This document shows, piece by piece, positions 10,865-21,530 of a DNA stretch of 64,000 nucleotides. The DNA comes from Angiostrongylus vasorum (lineage: Eukaryota > Nematoda > Chromadorea > Rhabditida > Metastrongylidae): assembly GCA_018806985.1 (NCBI GenBank), contig JADANN010000443.1, forward strand, positions 1,851,001 through 1,915,000. Reading direction: 5' to 3'. Made by a program: the position numbers and the translations under genes. Within the stretch, counting starts at the first letter, position 1. The number at the start of each line of letters is the position of its first letter. The notes beneath the pieces were generated by a model that did no database searches, had not been told where the DNA came from, and saw nothing but the letters and a program-made list of their open reading frames with translations.

Positions 10865-11400
10865 CATGAAGTAATTCTTCGTATTCTTGTTGAGCAAACA
10901 CGAGGTGTTATTTTTATTCTTTATTCACGAACGAGCTGACGTTTCGGCGGATTTCGCCTTCCTCAGAGCCTGGAAAGGTCAAGTTGACAGCAATCTATTC
11001 GGCCAAACACCTCCATAACCAAACAGAGAAAACGCTGAACCAAGATTTCAATCACATTGAACACAGCTTTGCACACTCACCGCTTTCTATGAGGCTTCCA
11101 CTGAGTATGTCGCGTGGAGACCAACCGCACAGAGTTCACATGGAAGCGTAATATGCCCCTCCCATCAAAATAACAGCCTTATATACTGGCCAATATCACG
11201 CGTGATAATGAGGCATTCTTCCCTGCGGTTCATTTTTCGGATTTCTGGAATTAATCCAGAACGCCTCGAGAGTTTTGCGCGTTTGTGTCTTTCATGAAGT
11301 CTCAAGTGTATGCAAACAGATCTGATATAGTGTTTGTAAAATGTTTTCAAGTTCTCTCAGGAAAATACTGAATAAAATATTAGTGAAACAATTTCTAACA
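10865..11400 (-). mobile_element. Penelope-like element 3' end: GIY-YIG endonuclease C-terminus plus tail
   Basis: Reading the minus strand, an open frame ends with PEIRKMNRREECLIITRDIG followed by QYIRLLF and a stop near 11,165. This is the usual C-terminal tail of the GIY-YIG endonuclease domain of nematode PLEs. About 200 bases further on lies a hammerhead motif, then CTCGTGTTTGCTCAACAAGA. The same order recurs at 15.0, 17.9, 26.6 and 61.1 kb. 5'-truncated: no RT is attached. Confidence 0.7.
10930..10972 (-). ncRNA. Hammerhead ribozyme motif, best conserved copy
   Basis: On the minus strand: GGCU, CUGAGGA (CUGANGA), an extra A, stem II GGCG / CGCC with an AAAUC loop, GAAA, C, GUC, AGCU. 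Stem I pairs GGCU with AGCU (one G-U). Stem II is four G-C pairs. Core nucleotides C3, U4, G5, A6, G8, A9, G12, A13, A14 and the GUC site are all present. Stem III is only A-C/G-U, so activity may need a dimer, as proposed for PLE hammerheads. It sits in the 3' untranslated tail of the PLE copy, where it would cut the transcript. Confidence 0.7.
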
Positions 11401-14034
11401 ACTAAATTGTATAAATATCCTATAAAACGTCAGTGTCTGTGAGAAGAAATAGTCGTAAGAAATATTGTGCTAAATGAACATTGCTTCAGTTTTAGTGTAC
11501 ATTCAAGAATGAACAAGGAAAATTTGGACATGCTTGGTGGTCTGTGTGGGGGTAGTTGTTTGAAATACCTGCAAATACGCACTGGGACGTTGGCGCAACC
11601 TGCGCCCCCCGGCAACCCATGCCCTCTATCTCTGCAAAGACAAAAAACACTGGCTTGGTTGGTTTGGTGCCTCGGTAGCCCGCCGCAAGTCATCGCATAG
11701 GCCAAATATGGAGTGAACTACCTCCCCAATGTTTCATGACGCTGAGCATGTGGCGCATGTATAAGGGATTGATCAGCGCCGAAACCTTTACGCTTTTTCT
11801 TCATATTATGTGAGTACTGTGTTCGAAACACACCATGGCCTAATAAGGTCATAAGGGTTAGTGGGATTCTACTCGTTCTCCATCCGTTGGCGAAATTCGC
11901 CATACAATTGATTGATTGCGACTTTAGTACTCGTGATTCCAAATTAAATACTCAGTTTTAATATAACATAACAATTCTTTACTCCCGATACGATGTTTTT
12001 TCCTGTATTGTTTAGACATTGGTTTAATTATCCAGGTTCTAGGTTCACACTCCGAAAAGGCAAGAAGACAAATTTTACACCGTAGCCAATTATTCTCGCT
12101 GCCCACACAACGATGAAACGTAGAACTTTAGATTCAGTATGACTCTTGTTTGTACAATATTGGAGAATTACCCTAAGCCCATCTTTCACACGACTTTATC
12201 GAATGCCTATCGTAGCATCGCTGTGTCGTGCACAACTTTCCATAAAATAACGATGGACTCTGCAGCTTTACTAGGCCTTATTCCTAACGGCAATTTACCC
12301 ATTTCCTTTTTTTCTGTTTAGCCTGTGCGTTCTCAGTCCATATGTAACTTATAGATGCACGCTACTTGTCTCCAACACAAATTCAACTGTGTAGTAACAA
12401 CATGGCGCTGATACTCAATGTGTGTCAATCAATCGTGAAGTCATCGAACTTCCTGTGGTGTCTCACATAATGGTAAAAACTGCGCAGATATCTAATTTGA
12501 CACAAAGTAGAGTTTTATCTGTTAAGACGTCCATAAGAGAAATTTCTGTCAACAACAAACCGCAAAGAATATGCATAATATCCCAAGAGAACATCCGAAG
12601 ATCCTCTGATTTTTTTTTCAGCAAGGTAATTCCACTTTCTAACTTGTAATATAATACTGGTCTACATACACAGTCATGTGGCTGGCACACATCATTCCCA
12701 ATGAGCACGAGATCGTAAACGCACCCAGTATCAGTGATAAGGGCCGAACCGGCTTTTTCCATTGCGTCAGAGACAAACCGCAAATAGTGGGTCGAGTGAG
12801 CGACGGAATAGTGACTGGTTTACTTGGTCGAGTGTATTGATGACCCCAAGTGAGAATGGGAATTCTTCTATAGCAATGGCGAAACGAATGTGTTTTGAGT
12901 GTCGGCATACCATGGCTGTCCATCCAATCTGCAAAGACGTACCAGTTAGTCCATGTGAAAATGGACGCTCAAATAGCTCAAATTACGATTTGAAAGTATG
13001 TAGGTTACTTGTCACAACAGCGAATTTTACCTTCTAATTCCAAATAGTCTTTAAAAAATCGAAGTTTTGGCAGGCTTAGATATCCAGAGGAAAACTTTGT
13101 CGTCAGACTAGTTGAGTCCTTCATTTATCTTCTTAAAACGATGGTTTTCTTTTCTTCCAAAGAAATTTTCCGGACAAAGTTTCCGATAACGCCAGAGATG
13201 ATAACTAGAACGTCCCATATTCTTAATCAGATTCCTCGAAATGTTAAACACTAGTTTTTTGAAATCCTGGAGAGATCATGTTATTGGTTGGCTAGCAAAA
13301 ATCTCTCAGACATAACCTAGATCTCATAGAAAACTGTGAACAAGGACCAAAATCAATATCGTCGGTTTAGGATCTGAACGTGAGAGATGCGCTTAGGGTG
13401 ATCAAATAGAAATGTCAATCTCGTCTTGATACACGAATCTTAACAGAGCAATCGCCAGGAAATGTTGTCAATGATGAGATGGGATCTATATGACTCAATT
13501 CGAAAACAAGGCTTGATAGCACGTAGTGAGAGTAAATCGACCGCTTATTGACTCTTCAATCTGACCGCCTACTCCCGCTAGTTGTAAAAAGTACTAACAG
13601 TTTTGTTATAGACTTCTACAAACCCAGTTAACAGAATATCGATTCACATATTTATCAGGCTAGTACCTGCTTAAGTTGTTAGCGCTATGTTTCAGAGTAA
13701 ATTATTCCATGCATCTCATAATTTATACTTTTGATGGTTATTGTTACCTCGTTGGTGCCGAAGTGAGTCATGCAGTGCACTCCGGGGAAAACTAGACGAA
13801 GTGAGACATGGAGACATGCATGATTTTTATTTTCACCCGTTTAATTTGCAGCATAAAGCCAATAACATGAGCTGGAATTTCCCATTCAAAGGCTCCATCT
13901 TATGTTAATCCTTATGGCACGTTAAACATAATTTCTGAAGTTGTGGTGCATAACCTGGCGAACTCTTCCAATAGATAACACATTTCGACATCATGTATTC
14001 TTTGATTGATATGCTAACACAGAGTGATAAAAAA
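11401..14034. other. Unassigned sequence
   Basis: No convincing exon was found. Overlapping open frames on both strands at 12,460-13,040 are mutual shadows; a plus frame with CFECRHTMAVHPICKD ending at a GTATGT donor near 12,995 is a marginal exon candidate. A spliced-leader-like 22-mer lies at 12,021-12,042. Confidence 0.3.
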
Positions 14035-14360
14035 ATCTCATTCGACTAATGTTTTGGCGTCTTCGTTTTCGTCAGAGGTGGACTGATTCGAATCGATGGC
14101 CTAGAGTCGTGCGCCCTCGGGTGAGGGTATTTGCAATCGTTCGAGTCGAATCCTCTAAAGGGAAGCACCACTCGAATGAACTAACCGCACTCGGTAGTCT
14201 CCTTTCATACACAACAGTTGTTAATCCTGATTGTCCGTTGGTAATCGTGTGTTTTTCTCAGGACAGTCTATTCTACAGCAGTCGTGTCATTATCAGCGAG
14301 CACACAACGAATCAATATTACAAAAACCGACTTTCCTTTAGCCCAGGAATGACTGATCAA
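14035..14360 (-). mobile_element. Family-1 repeat with decayed hammerhead
   Basis: Same architecture as 8,850-9,180: hammerhead remnant (14,042-14,082, CTGACGA and AAAAC left), about 180 bases, ACAACAGTTGTTAAT, then AAAACCGACTTTCCTTTA. The core is mutated, so cleavage is not expected. Confidence 0.5.
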
Positions 14361-14394
14361 TATGTACACTTTCATCGATAAGTTAACAAGTGGT

Positions 14395-14528
14395 TGATAA
14401 ACAAAGTTCTACAAAAACGAAAAGGTAGGATAAAAATAAAGCTAAAATAAAGCAAAAATTAAGATAAGAAAAATAAAAGATATGAAGTTAAAGAATAGAC
14501 AAATAAGAAATAAAGGATAAAGAAGGTG
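14395..14528. repeat. A-rich low-complexity tract
   Basis: Irregular AAATAAA / AAGATA-like runs, strongly A- and purine-biased on the plus strand. A similar A-rich stretch flanks the other side of the SINE-B copy (14,795-14,870). Confidence 0.8.
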
Positions 14529-14529
14529 A

Positions 14530-14795
14530 AACTCTCGGCGTCGATTAACACCTGAGAAGTGCGCCAAGCATACGACTCCATTAAGCATCGTTGCAGGTGA
14601 TTGAATGCATATGTGGCTATTACAGACACTGGCGGTAGCCTACCGATGTATCGAATCGGTGCTGCTATCAACCCAGACAAGACTGGTACCAATATGCCGA
14701 GCCGGGAGGGATGGAAAGCTTGGTGAGCCTGACGCCGGTTCGAACCCACTTGTATTGCAGGGTACTTTTAACCACTGACCTACACGCACCCTAAA
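14530..14795 (-). repeat. SINE-B copy with intact tRNA-like head
   Basis: On the minus strand the head reads TAGGTCAGTGGTTA (box-A-like) followed at tRNA spacing by GGGTTCGAACC, an exact pol III B box. The body contains the family blocks GATGTATCGAATCGG and GGGAGGGATGGAAAGC. A box and B box suggest derivation from a tRNA and possible pol III transcription. Confidence 0.75.
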
Positions 14796-14939
14796 TAATA
14801 ATAATACGACAAAATAATAAATAAACAAAACGGACAAGAAATAAATAAAAGACAACTAGTAAAATAGATAACAGCAATCACTCGAACTGCCTACACTTCT
14901 GCCCTAAAGTAATGTTTCAAACCTGAATAAGAACCATTT

Positions 14940-15840
14940 TAAACTACTCTTCATATCAAACGAAATGGTAACGCCATTAAGAGGTGCCTAAGAAAAAGTG
15001 GTACTGAAAATTATGTGGCGGTTATTGACCTCCTACCCAATACCCTACGCCGTCAACTAGTCTGCAACCGCCTCTATGATCGTTTGCGCCGTTCAGAAAA
15101 TTGTGCAGTCCGTCCCTAACGTGAGAGACGGGGATTGCATGAGTTCAGGTACAGTATACTTGATCTCACGTAAGGCATGCGCTGAGGAATATATTGGGGA
15201 GACGGGTAGACCGCTTTGTATCCGCATAAAGGAACATCTAGATGGGAAAGCTAATTCGATAAAGCACTTCTCTAGATACACATAGGGCACAGAAGCACAA
15301 TGCCGGTGATTTTGAAGTCTGTCGGGATCCCAGCGCACGAATCAAAAACGTCAATGCGCAAGACTCTTGAGCCGTTTTGCGTAAATTTTAAAAATCCATA
15401 GATGAACCGGTAAGACGAATGCCTCACTATCACACGTGATCTGGCTCCCTTATTTCAAACAGTTTTTTTTACCCGTATGGGTCGCGCTCGGCACCCTACG
15501 TGAACAACACTAGTGTATTCCCAGTCGTAACAGCACGCTGAGTAGTTTTTGAACAAATTGGCATTCATTTGCATGTTAGACCTTCATTATCACTTTAAAT
15601 AGTTCACCAATTTATACGGATATCGTTACATAAAATACGTCCAGGCTCTCAAGAAGACGAGGTCACCGAAATGTCAGCCGTCGAACCACAGCAACAACAA
15701 CAACAATAACAACTGATACCAAACTCGCGTCAGCTCAACAAGGGCGTTTCGTAACAACAAATGTATAGATACAACGACTATTTATGCCAAGATTAATAGA
15801 AAGTCGGTCTTTTGAGATTAAGTAGTGTCTATTTACATTC
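14940..15840 (+). mobile_element. Penelope-like element 3' part with GIY-YIG endonuclease
   Basis: Translated pieces in order: NTLRRQLVCNRLYDRLR near 15,035-15,090, SGTVYLISRK near 15,140, EEYIGETGRPLCIRIKEHLD near 15,185-15,245 (the GIY-YIG motif with its catalytic Arg region), MRKTLEPF near 15,350 and DECLTITRDLAP near 15,415-15,450. Several frameshifts and stops inactivate it. A decayed hammerhead follows at 15,643-15,680 (CUCAAGA replaces CUGANGA; GUC kept). Then come GTCAGCTCAACAAGG and the shared block GAAAGTCGGTCTTTTGAG. Confidence 0.75.
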
Positions 15841-16149
15841 TATCAGAAACAGGACAGCGTTTGTCTATCGTTAGAATTGTACACCAACACCACCTTCGTG
15901 GTTGTAAAAAAGGATGACTACTGCCTCTATCGTCAACTATTTAAACCGAATGTTCGCATCGACACAAGGACGCTTCGTACGTTTTCACGTTTATGTTTTT
16001 AACGTATTCAAAGAACTCTCAGAAAGTGCTCAGAAAACCATAGTTCTTAAGGATATGACACAGGCTTTTTAGATATAAGTTCTGATGACGAAGTGGATCC
16101 AGTGCACGCAAGCAGCAATTTGAAACAACCACCTTACGTGTATAAACAT
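15841..16149. other. Unassigned sequence
   Basis: Nothing recognised between the PLE end and the mariner relic. Confidence 0.3.
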
Positions 16150-16900
16150 AGCTGTCTTACCAAAAACCACTTGGGAAAATGTAGAAATTTCACGATTCAA
16201 CACGTGTTTGCTACTTAGATGAGAGTAGGAAGGTAAGAAAAATGTTGCATAGAGGAATGCTGCATGAAATCATTGAAGAGCAGTAAGACTGTCATCACGA
16301 ATTCTGCCCTGTGCTTTCTTTAATCCAATAAAAGCGACCAATTCCCCTACTGTGTTGTGATGTGCGATGAAAAGAGACATTCTATGTGACAACCGACGAT
16401 GATTTTTGTATGACTGGATGAGGTGAGGTTTTCTGAATCCTAAATCGCACTAACAGATGGTTATGGCGACTATTTCATTTTCCGTGAAGAGAATCATATC
16501 GTACAAAATATTTAATCTTGGCGAGGCAACGACAAGAGAGAATAAATTGCTGAAAGTCAATGAGATCCTGCAAAAGCATCAGGCTATGTGTCCGAGCAGG
16601 CACAGCTAATTGACAAGGTTCAATCCTCTTGAACAACAAGGCTCGACTACACGTCGGGCAGCTAACTCTGCAGAACATCGGTGATTTGGGCAACGGAACT
16701 CACCTTCACACCCCATACTCATTCAAGCACCACTAAGCTGTTGCTAAGAACGCCTTTGAGAAACTCAAACTCCTGCAGTTTTAGAAATTATGGAAGTAAA
16801 TTGACTGGTATTTCGTTGACGGAACTGTATGGATTTCAGCTGTTCTTATCAACTTTGAAGAGAAAGAATTCCGGCATTTAAGCCTGGAATCCTAGCTGTG
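16150..16900 (+). mobile_element. Mariner-family transposase relic
   Basis: Heavily mutated. The clearest stretch is ILLNNKARLHVGQLTLQNIG followed by DLG and THLHTPYS (16,620-16,740), which corresponds to the second catalytic Asp region of mariner transposases (normally LLHDNARPH), and KNAFEKLKLL after it (16,750-16,785). The catalytic Asp is replaced by Asn. Upstream a GEATTRENKLLK-like piece (about 16,520) fits the GETITAEKY region. Stops throughout; no terminal inverted repeats were identified. Confidence 0.5.
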
Positions 16901-17289
16901 ATTCTGGTTAGTACCATGCCATTTGACTACAAACCTCACTGCAGTTCAAAATTGCAAAGACTGAAGTGACAAGCCGGGTGTAGTCTAGAATGACTACCTC
17001 TTAGATCCGAAGAGGAGAACTTGCTGAACCAGCAAATCACAGGTCAATTTGAAATTTGAATGTTCCCCGGGATGACAGGCTCTACGAGAATCCAGGCAAT
17101 TTAGCGATAGGAGCATCAAGAGAATGCAACTGCATTTAGTTATTAACAATTCGAAATAATTCTACGTGATTCCGCATGAAGCAACAATCCTCAAACGCCT
17201 TGACACTTTTGTTATTCACACATAATAAGTGTTTACTAGCTTTTCGATTGAAATTTGGCTGTATAAACAAACAGAAACACCGGTTTTCA
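16901..17289. other. Unassigned sequence
   Basis: Nothing recognised. Confidence 0.3.
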
Positions 17290-17720
17290 AATTGTTGAGC
17301 TTACACGAGGTTGATAAATGTGTTTATTTCGGCTAACGTTTCGACGTTTTCTTCTTCATCAGAGGCGATGATACGTGTCGGTGGTCCTGTTGTTCGTGAC
17401 CTCGATGAGGTGTCTTCGTTGTCGTACCGAGACGGGATCTTCTACAGTGAACACCGCACGAATGAGGCATGCTCACCAAGCAGTCCTCTTTTTATACGGC
17501 AGCCGGTATAATGTTAGTTGGCACAAAGCGCATCGCAAAACAATTTTCAAACCGACAGTCATCTAACCTCGGTAATAAAATAAACGACGTGTTTTTTAAA
17601 CTATTGAGCTTCCATGAGTTTGATAAATATGTTTACTTCGGCAAACGATCCGACGTCTTCATTTTCACCAGAGCCAATGATCCGTGTCGGTGGTCCACAG
17701 TCGTTCGTGTTCTCGATGTA
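17290..17720 (-). mobile_element. Tandem pair of family-1 hammerhead-bearing repeats
   Basis: Two copies of the same unit lie head to tail about 305 bp apart: hammerhead at 17,330-17,368 and its decayed counterpart at about 17,635-17,673. Each is followed on the minus strand by ATAAACA...TTTATCAA and GAAGCTCAA/TAAGCTCAA blocks, and the unit contains CCGAGGTTAGATGACTGTCG. Tandem long-terminal-like repeats are a known feature of Penelope-like elements, and tandem hammerheads can release unit-length RNA. No protein is encoded. Confidence 0.6.
17330..17368 (-). ncRNA. Hammerhead ribozyme-like motif (family 1)
   Basis: Minus strand: CGCCU, CUGAUGA, GAAG-AAAA-CGUC as an imperfect stem II, GAAAC, GUU, AGCCG. 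All core nucleotides are present. One mismatch falls in stem I and one in stem II. The GUU cleav­age triplet obeys the NUH rule but is usually slower than GUC. Confidence 0.5.
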
Positions 17721-17914
17721 GTGCCTTCGTTGGCGAGAGAAAGTGAGAAATGCTTGTTATAATGCATTTTTAGGTTGAATTATGGCATATTGAACGAATA
17801 AAGAGGTAGGCATTGAAAGACAACCAAGCGAAAAGCTGAAATGCATGAGAAATCAGGAAACTATAGTATGAATGAAGTTGCACATATAAAAGAAGACGTA
17901 GTCGCTGAACTAAA

Positions 17915-18420
17915 GTTAGACAAAATGCTCCATTAGGCGCGCATAGGACACAAAGACATAGTGAGAAGGATTTTTAAACCAGAAGTTGTCATCCCTCGCA
18001 CAGGAATAGAAAACACCAGCGCGCAAAACTCTTGAAGTATTCTGGATTTTTTTCTAGAATCTGTAAACGACCAGTAGAGAAAAGTGCCTCGTAATCATTC
18101 GTGATCTCACGCAACATTTAGCGCTATTATTTTAATGTGAAGGGCACAATTCGCTTCCATGTGAACACTGTGCGGTAGGTCTCTGCGTGAAATGCTCAGT
18201 GGAAGACTCATAGAAAGCGGTGAGTCTACGGAGAATCCATTTTGATTCCAATACGATTTAAATCTTGGTTTACTATGTTCTCTGTTTTGTTACAGAGGTA
18301 TTTGGCTGGCTATGCTGCAGTCAACTTAAAATTTCCAAGCTCTGAAGAAGGCGAAATCCGCGGAACCTCAGCTTTACCGTAATAGAGAATGACGTAACAC
18401 CTATTCTGACTGTGATCTTT
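17915..18420 (+). mobile_element. Penelope-like element 3' end (decayed)
   Basis: Pieces of the GIY-YIG tail (APLGAHRTQRHSEKDF near 17,930-17,975) are followed by the 3' region with CCTCGTAATCATTCGTGATC and a hammerhead-like motif at 18,337-18,374. There CUGAAGA and stem II GGCG / CGCG remain but the GAAAC box is damaged. Same orientation and order as the 15.0-kb copy. Confidence 0.6.
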
Positions 18421-19350
18421 TGCAATCACCACCACAGATGCTCATATATCGAACAAAGACGGCTAACTATGTGCAAGAATGTTTTTGTTTATATGTGACA
18501 TATGTAGAAGGAAACATGTACACACTGCTTAATAGGCTTCCTGGCAACTGGAGAACATGATGCCATTGCTTGGTGGGTTTTGGGGATCAGGGTAGTCTGC
18601 TTTCTAGCTTCCCATCAAGTGCCGTTATACCGTTTTCACTCTGCTGGAGTTCTTCTCACTCTAATCTTTAGTAGACGACCTGCTTGAAAATTATTCCCTA
18701 TTCGTCATTCATGTGGAAACCAATCGGATCTTCAAATAGCTTGGATAAATTTACCACCTAACAAATGTGTATGATTTATCAATGTGGAGATCATTCATCC
18801 AGTAAACGGTCCGCGGCGTTCACCACCATTGCTTAAATCGCAGTGCCTGAAGTTCTAGAAGTCTAGAAGTATAAGTTCAGCAACTTGATTCCACCACATT
18901 TGTTGCTGTTATTCAGAATGAGCTAGCGAATTATGATTCTCCTCTTATGCCACAACAGTTATCAATACAGATGCCCCCTACAAGGTCTGTCGTTTTTCTA
19001 ACAGCAAATCTGTTAACATTTTCGATGTTGACTGATTTTATAGAACCTGACGTGAATAAGCAATTAGCTCCTCAGTCCTGGGCCCTTGCATAAGTTTGAT
19101 ACAATAGGATTGCCAAACAATCTCCATCCAAAAAATGGGGGCTAGACAAGCTCCTTCTTCTTATTAACGCTTATAACATGCCACGATTCTATCGTTAGCA
19201 GGTTTCCTTCATTACTAAATCCTACGAAGTATCCACAAGTATCTCGTCTTAAAACCCATTTTTCACTAAACTTTAAACATTATAACATTACAATATAACA
19301 TTAAACATTAAATTAAACGACAAAATTAATCGAAGAAGGTATTTGCAAAA
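18421..19350. other. Unassigned sequence
   Basis: No exon or repeat recognised. Confidence 0.3.
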
Positions 19351-19356
19351 AATGTC

Positions 19357-19545
19357 TCAAAAATACATTATTTCGTGCAGGCAAGAGGATATTGACCCAA
19401 TCCAAACAGATGTCCTCGATGATACTGAAGGTCGTGTTACACCGCATTTATTTGTACACTTATCGCTGACCTGAGCTTTGTCATTATCTGCAGGTACATT
19501 GGCATCCATAGATTCTTCTTCTTCATTAGAGTTGGTCTTGGAAAG
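19357..19545 (-). CDS. Candidate terminal exon, acidic Ser-rich, unknown
   Basis: The open frame runs through an acidic stretch (NSNEEEESMDANVPADNDKA) to a stop near 19,357. Residue composition is more protein-like than the surrounding shadows, but no acceptor of good quality and no partner exon was found. A GTCAGC donor-like site lies inside. It may be a chance frame. Confidence 0.22.
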   Translation of the reverse strand, partial: LSKTNSNEEEESMDANVPADNDKAQVSDKCTNKCGVTRPSVSSRTSVWIGSISSCLHEIMYF

Positions 19546-19949
19546 CACAGCAGACTTTCAGAGTCTCCCTTAGCCTCGTGAACGTGAGTTGTGCTCATTC
19601 CCGAGTAGGGGTGCATAGCTCTTTTCAATCCCAGATTTCAAGTGATATGGTTTAAGCATGTGAAAGTCACTTCTTATCAGTAAAGGCCACCAAACTAGAT
19701 AAGTATAGGAAGATATTACAATCTAGTAAAAAGCTAAAAGAGAAGGAAACCTCAGTGGAGAGGGTTTAACATTTGCAAAGTGGAAAAGACACATTGGCCG
19801 AAAGTGTGACATCTCAAATAACGGAAATAAACAGTGGATGAACATGCTAGTTTGAAAATCGACGAGAAAAACTGTCTCCTTCTAGTAAGTTACATTGAAG
19901 GAACCAAGAATGGTAATCTCTTAGAGCCTTATAACAGGGGATAAATAAA

Positions 19950-20210
19950 GGATGAAACCAGGCGTCCATTAATGCCTGAGGGATGCGCCATGCATTCGAC
20001 TTCTTCAAGCGTCGTTAGAGGGGGATTAAATGCATATCTGGCCTATATGGCCTACCGATGTATCCAATCAGTGCTTTTATCCTCTCACAAGGTCTGGCGC
20101 CGGTTTCTCGACCCCAGAGTAATGGAATGCTTGGTGAGCCTGGGGCGTAGAATCGAACCCATTTATATTGCAGGGCACCTCTACCACTTCACTACGGGCG
20201 CCTCCTCCAT
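19950..20210 (-). repeat. SINE-B copy
   Basis: Contains the family blocks CCTGAGGGATGCGCCATGCA, CTACCGATGTATCCAATCAG, TTGGTGAGCCTGGGGCG and, at the tRNA-like head, AATCGAACCCATTTATATTG and CCACTTCACTACGGGCG. Reverse orientation with a B-box-like GGTTCGATT on the minus strand. It lies a few hundred bases before the PLE reverse transcriptase. Confidence 0.75.
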
Positions 20211-20479
20211 GGCAAACATAAGCAGAATATATATTGGAAGAATCGAATGCAAAAAATCAAATTGGTGACCTAAAAAGTACAAATCTGTGCAACAATATGA
20301 GCCATATCGGCTACCAAAGCACGTAAAATAAAAATTGGACTCGGTAAATCTTTAGGAAACCTGATCGGAGTAAAGTTTTTGTATGAACTCAAATTTGGAC
20401 CTAATACCACAGAAACGGTATGTAATAGTAAAGTTACATTTGGCACTAGAGAACTGTCAACATATACGCAAATTAGAGC

Positions 20480-21530
20480 CAGGTTAGAGAGCTCTTGAAT
20501 TCAAAATCTGTTAGACTTTCTGTTAGTGATAAAGGTGGAGAATTTGTAGTTATTCCTAGTCAGTTGGATATTAGGATAACAGAGGAGCACCTCAATGATG
20601 TTTCTCTCTATCGAGCATCCTCTGAAAAGGAATATAGAAATCAATACCGGAAATTAAATCAAGAATGGGTCAACACGGCAAAAGGCCGCTGGTTTAGAGC
20701 TTTCAGTTATTTCTCGACTTAAAAAACGAGCATCCAATTTGCCCTGTCCTTTACTTGTTTATTAAAACACATAAGCTTACTTCAACTGATGATATTACAT
20801 CAACAAACCCATCATCATTTAAAGTTAGACCTATCATCAGTTGTATAGGCGAGCCAACGGATAGAATAACGTGGTTCCTAAACCTTATCCTGACCCAGTT
20901 GCTAAAAATTCATTCCAACCCATCTACCAAACACCAAAATATTTTAAGACCACCTACGGTGCGGGGCAACAAGCTGCACGCATGTAATGGAGTCATTCGA
21001 TGTTACTTCACTTTATACGAACGTGTCGAGATGACTCCGCAATGCAAGCCATTCTCGAGTTGCTGGTAGAGCACGAAAAGAAAATAAAAATATACGGCTT
21101 GTCGATTGCGCAACTAATGACTCTCTTAAAACAGTGCCTTAGTTGTTCAATCTTCAGGTGGTCTGGTAAATATTTTGCACAAATTAGAGGGTTGGCCATG
21201 GGACAGCGTTTAGCACCAAGCCTTGCCATCGATTTCATGTTTAAGGTGGAAGCTCCAGTTCTCGACCACCGACCATTACTCTACTGTCGATACATAGACG
21301 ACTGCTTCATCGTCTGTTCCACACAAGAACAGATGGATAAGTGCTTTGAATTGTTAAACCGACAGTCACAGTATATAAAGTTTACACTAGAAAAACCAAC
21401 CGAAAACTGGCTTCCATTCTTAAACATTCAAATCTATACCAACCTCGGATCAGCTAAAGAACATCAGTTTATAAGATCACATAAATAAATATATCAACTA
21501 TCTCTGCCGAGGTTTATAGAAAGTCGGTCT
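20480..21530 (+). mobile_element. Penelope-like element reverse transcriptase (frameshifted)
   Basis: Pieces in order: DKGGEFVVIPSQ near 20,530-20,570; FIKTHKL near 20,760; SFKVRPIISCIGEPTDRITW near 20,815-20,875; RT motif A FDVTSLYTNV near 21,000-21,030; motif B GLAMGQRLAPSLA near 21,190-21,230; motif C YCRYIDDC near 21,285-21,310, with both Asp of the catalytic YxDD kept; then NWLPFLNIQI. The longest uninterrupted frame is 21,000-21,488. Frameshifts near 20,690 and 20,990 and a stop at 21,486 break it. The GIY-YIG part is absent. After the break, GCCGAGGTTTATAGAAAGTC begins a block seen in other PLE ends. Confidence 0.85.

Noticed and set aside
12463..12923. Two overlapping minus-strand frames of 106 and 94 codons
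   Set aside because: Composition is not protein-like, no acceptor or donor supports them, and a plus-strand frame overlaps. No family was recognised.
14040..14082. Active hammerhead at 14.04 kb (and 8.87, 9.22, 15.65, 17.64, 18.34, 26.86, 27.30, 51.10, 61.13 kb)
   Set aside because: Each has lost at least one invariant core base or most of stem II, so they are listed only as relics that help to define the family.
14725..14795. tRNA gene
   Set aside because: A and B boxes are present, but acceptor and anticodon stems do not form and the same head recurs with a SINE-B body, so it is a SINE head. The same holds for 23.4, 27.1, 35.3 and 35.55 kb.
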